From the NCBI GenBank assembly GCA_003175915.1, contig PSRH01000084.1, positions 1 through 6,588 of the forward strand: a stretch of 6,588 bases of DNA, given 5' to 3'. Under the pieces are notes generated by a model, which saw nothing but the letters and a program-made list of their open reading frames with translations, had not been told where the DNA came from and searched no databases. The stretch is from Candidatus Melainabacteria bacterium. Its GTDB lineage: Bacteria; Cyanobacteriota; Vampirovibrionia; Obscuribacterales; Obscuribacteraceae. Each line of letters opens with the position of its first letter. Positions within the stretch are counted from its first letter, which is position 1. The position numbers and the translations under genes were made by a program. This document shows, piece by piece, positions 6,236-6,588 of the stretch.

Positions 6236-6588
6236 ATGAACAACATAGAAAAGATCGGTACGATTATCAAATGTTTTGCCCTAGCATTGGGCTTGTTCGT
6301 ATCGATTATGCCGGCAAGAGCAAGTGACGCAGCGCCACGCTTTCTGCGCATTCCGGTATTGTTCATTACAGACCGGAACCTTGCGCCACCCAAGAAGCAT
6401 CCAGACGCCGTTGATTTTGGTCCGCATCGCAAATACATCGGTGAATGCAAACACGATCCATACATGGGTACAGCCTATTGCGTCATGCCTAATGTCGAAG
6501 GAAAGCAACTGGACAAACATCTTACGGATTTGGGCTGGGCAGCAGCACAGGGCAAAGAAAAGGAAGGCGATTTTAAGGCGACGCTGAT
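6236..6588 (+). CDS. N-terminal part of a second exported hydrolase-like protein (probable DUF900 paralogue), cut by window end
   Basis: From the ATG at 6236 an open frame runs off the window end, giving the first 117 residues. There is a signal peptide (Lys6, Lys12, hydrophobic core 13-25, cleavage after ARA at 27-29). The mature N-terminus reads RIPVLFITDRNL (38-49), closely parallel to VVPVFYATNRNF in the preceding enzyme. FGPHRKYIGEC (61-71) follows where DUF900 proteins usually have a 'fG..~V.iP' strand. Cys71 and Cys82 may form a disulphide. A weak GGTGGG lies just upstream of the ATG. The 37-base gap to the preceding stop suggests co-transcription. The catalytic part lies beyond the window, so the hydrolase call rests on the N-terminal motif and on context. 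Confidence 0.75.
   Translation, partial: MNNIEKIGTIIKCFALALGLFVSIMPARASDAAPRFLRIPVLFITDRNLAPPKKHPDAVDFGPHRKYIGECKHDPYMGTAYCVMPNVEGKQLDKHLTDLGWAAAQGKEKEGDFKATL

Noticed and set aside
6324..6587. Plus-strand 87-codon frame at the right edge
   Set aside because: It overlaps out of frame with the signal-peptide-bearing gene starting at 6236, which matches the family of the preceding gene; this frame shows no motif.

Overview
The window reads as an ordinary chromosomal stretch of a bacterium with an export pathway, of intermediate base composition (roughly half G+C by eye). It has eight supported protein-coding regions, two of them cut by the window edges. There are no RNA genes, CRISPR array, transposase or integrase. 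At least five proteins carry cleavable-type signal peptides, and two families of secreted or periplasmic alpha/beta hydrolases are present. The DUF900-type, DUF1269-type and ICMT-type genes all occur in Gram-negative-type bacteria. A guess of a Melainabacteria/Obscuribacterales-like organism, where secreted hydrolases of this kind are common, is only an impression and not shown by the sequence.

Left part (1-1637, plus strand). The last codons of an Ala/Lys-rich protein overlap the start of a 352-residue exported protein of unknown function. After 38 bases comes a 161-residue acidic cytosolic protein that weakly resembles SUKH (SMI1/KNR4) proteins. The three look like one transcription unit.

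Middle (1638-3121, plus strand). A promoter-like TTGACA element and a 10-base palindrome precede a DUF1269-family glycine-rich membrane protein. This ends at a strong two-part hairpin with a T-run. A multi-pass membrane methyltransferase of the ICMT/phospholipid-methyltransferase type starts only 24 bases beyond that T-run. A perfect 9-bp hairpin closes this unit.

Right part. Two minus-strand genes lie convergent to the methyltransferase: an exported serine hydrolase (3174-4271, complete Ser-Asp-His set) and a tiny exported polycationic protein (4365-4643), separated by a weak terminator-like hairpin. A 337-base divergent intergenic region follows. Then come an exported DUF900-type alpha/beta hydrolase (4981-6198) and, 37 bases later, the beginning of a second exported protein with the same N-terminal strand motif (6236 to the window end). 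This last gene is probably a tandem paralogue and is cut by the window end.

No recognisable multi-gene defence, secretion or metabolic system is complete here. The most notable features are the concentration of exported hydrolases, the paralogous pair at the right edge, and the exported-unknown plus SUKH-like pair at the left edge.
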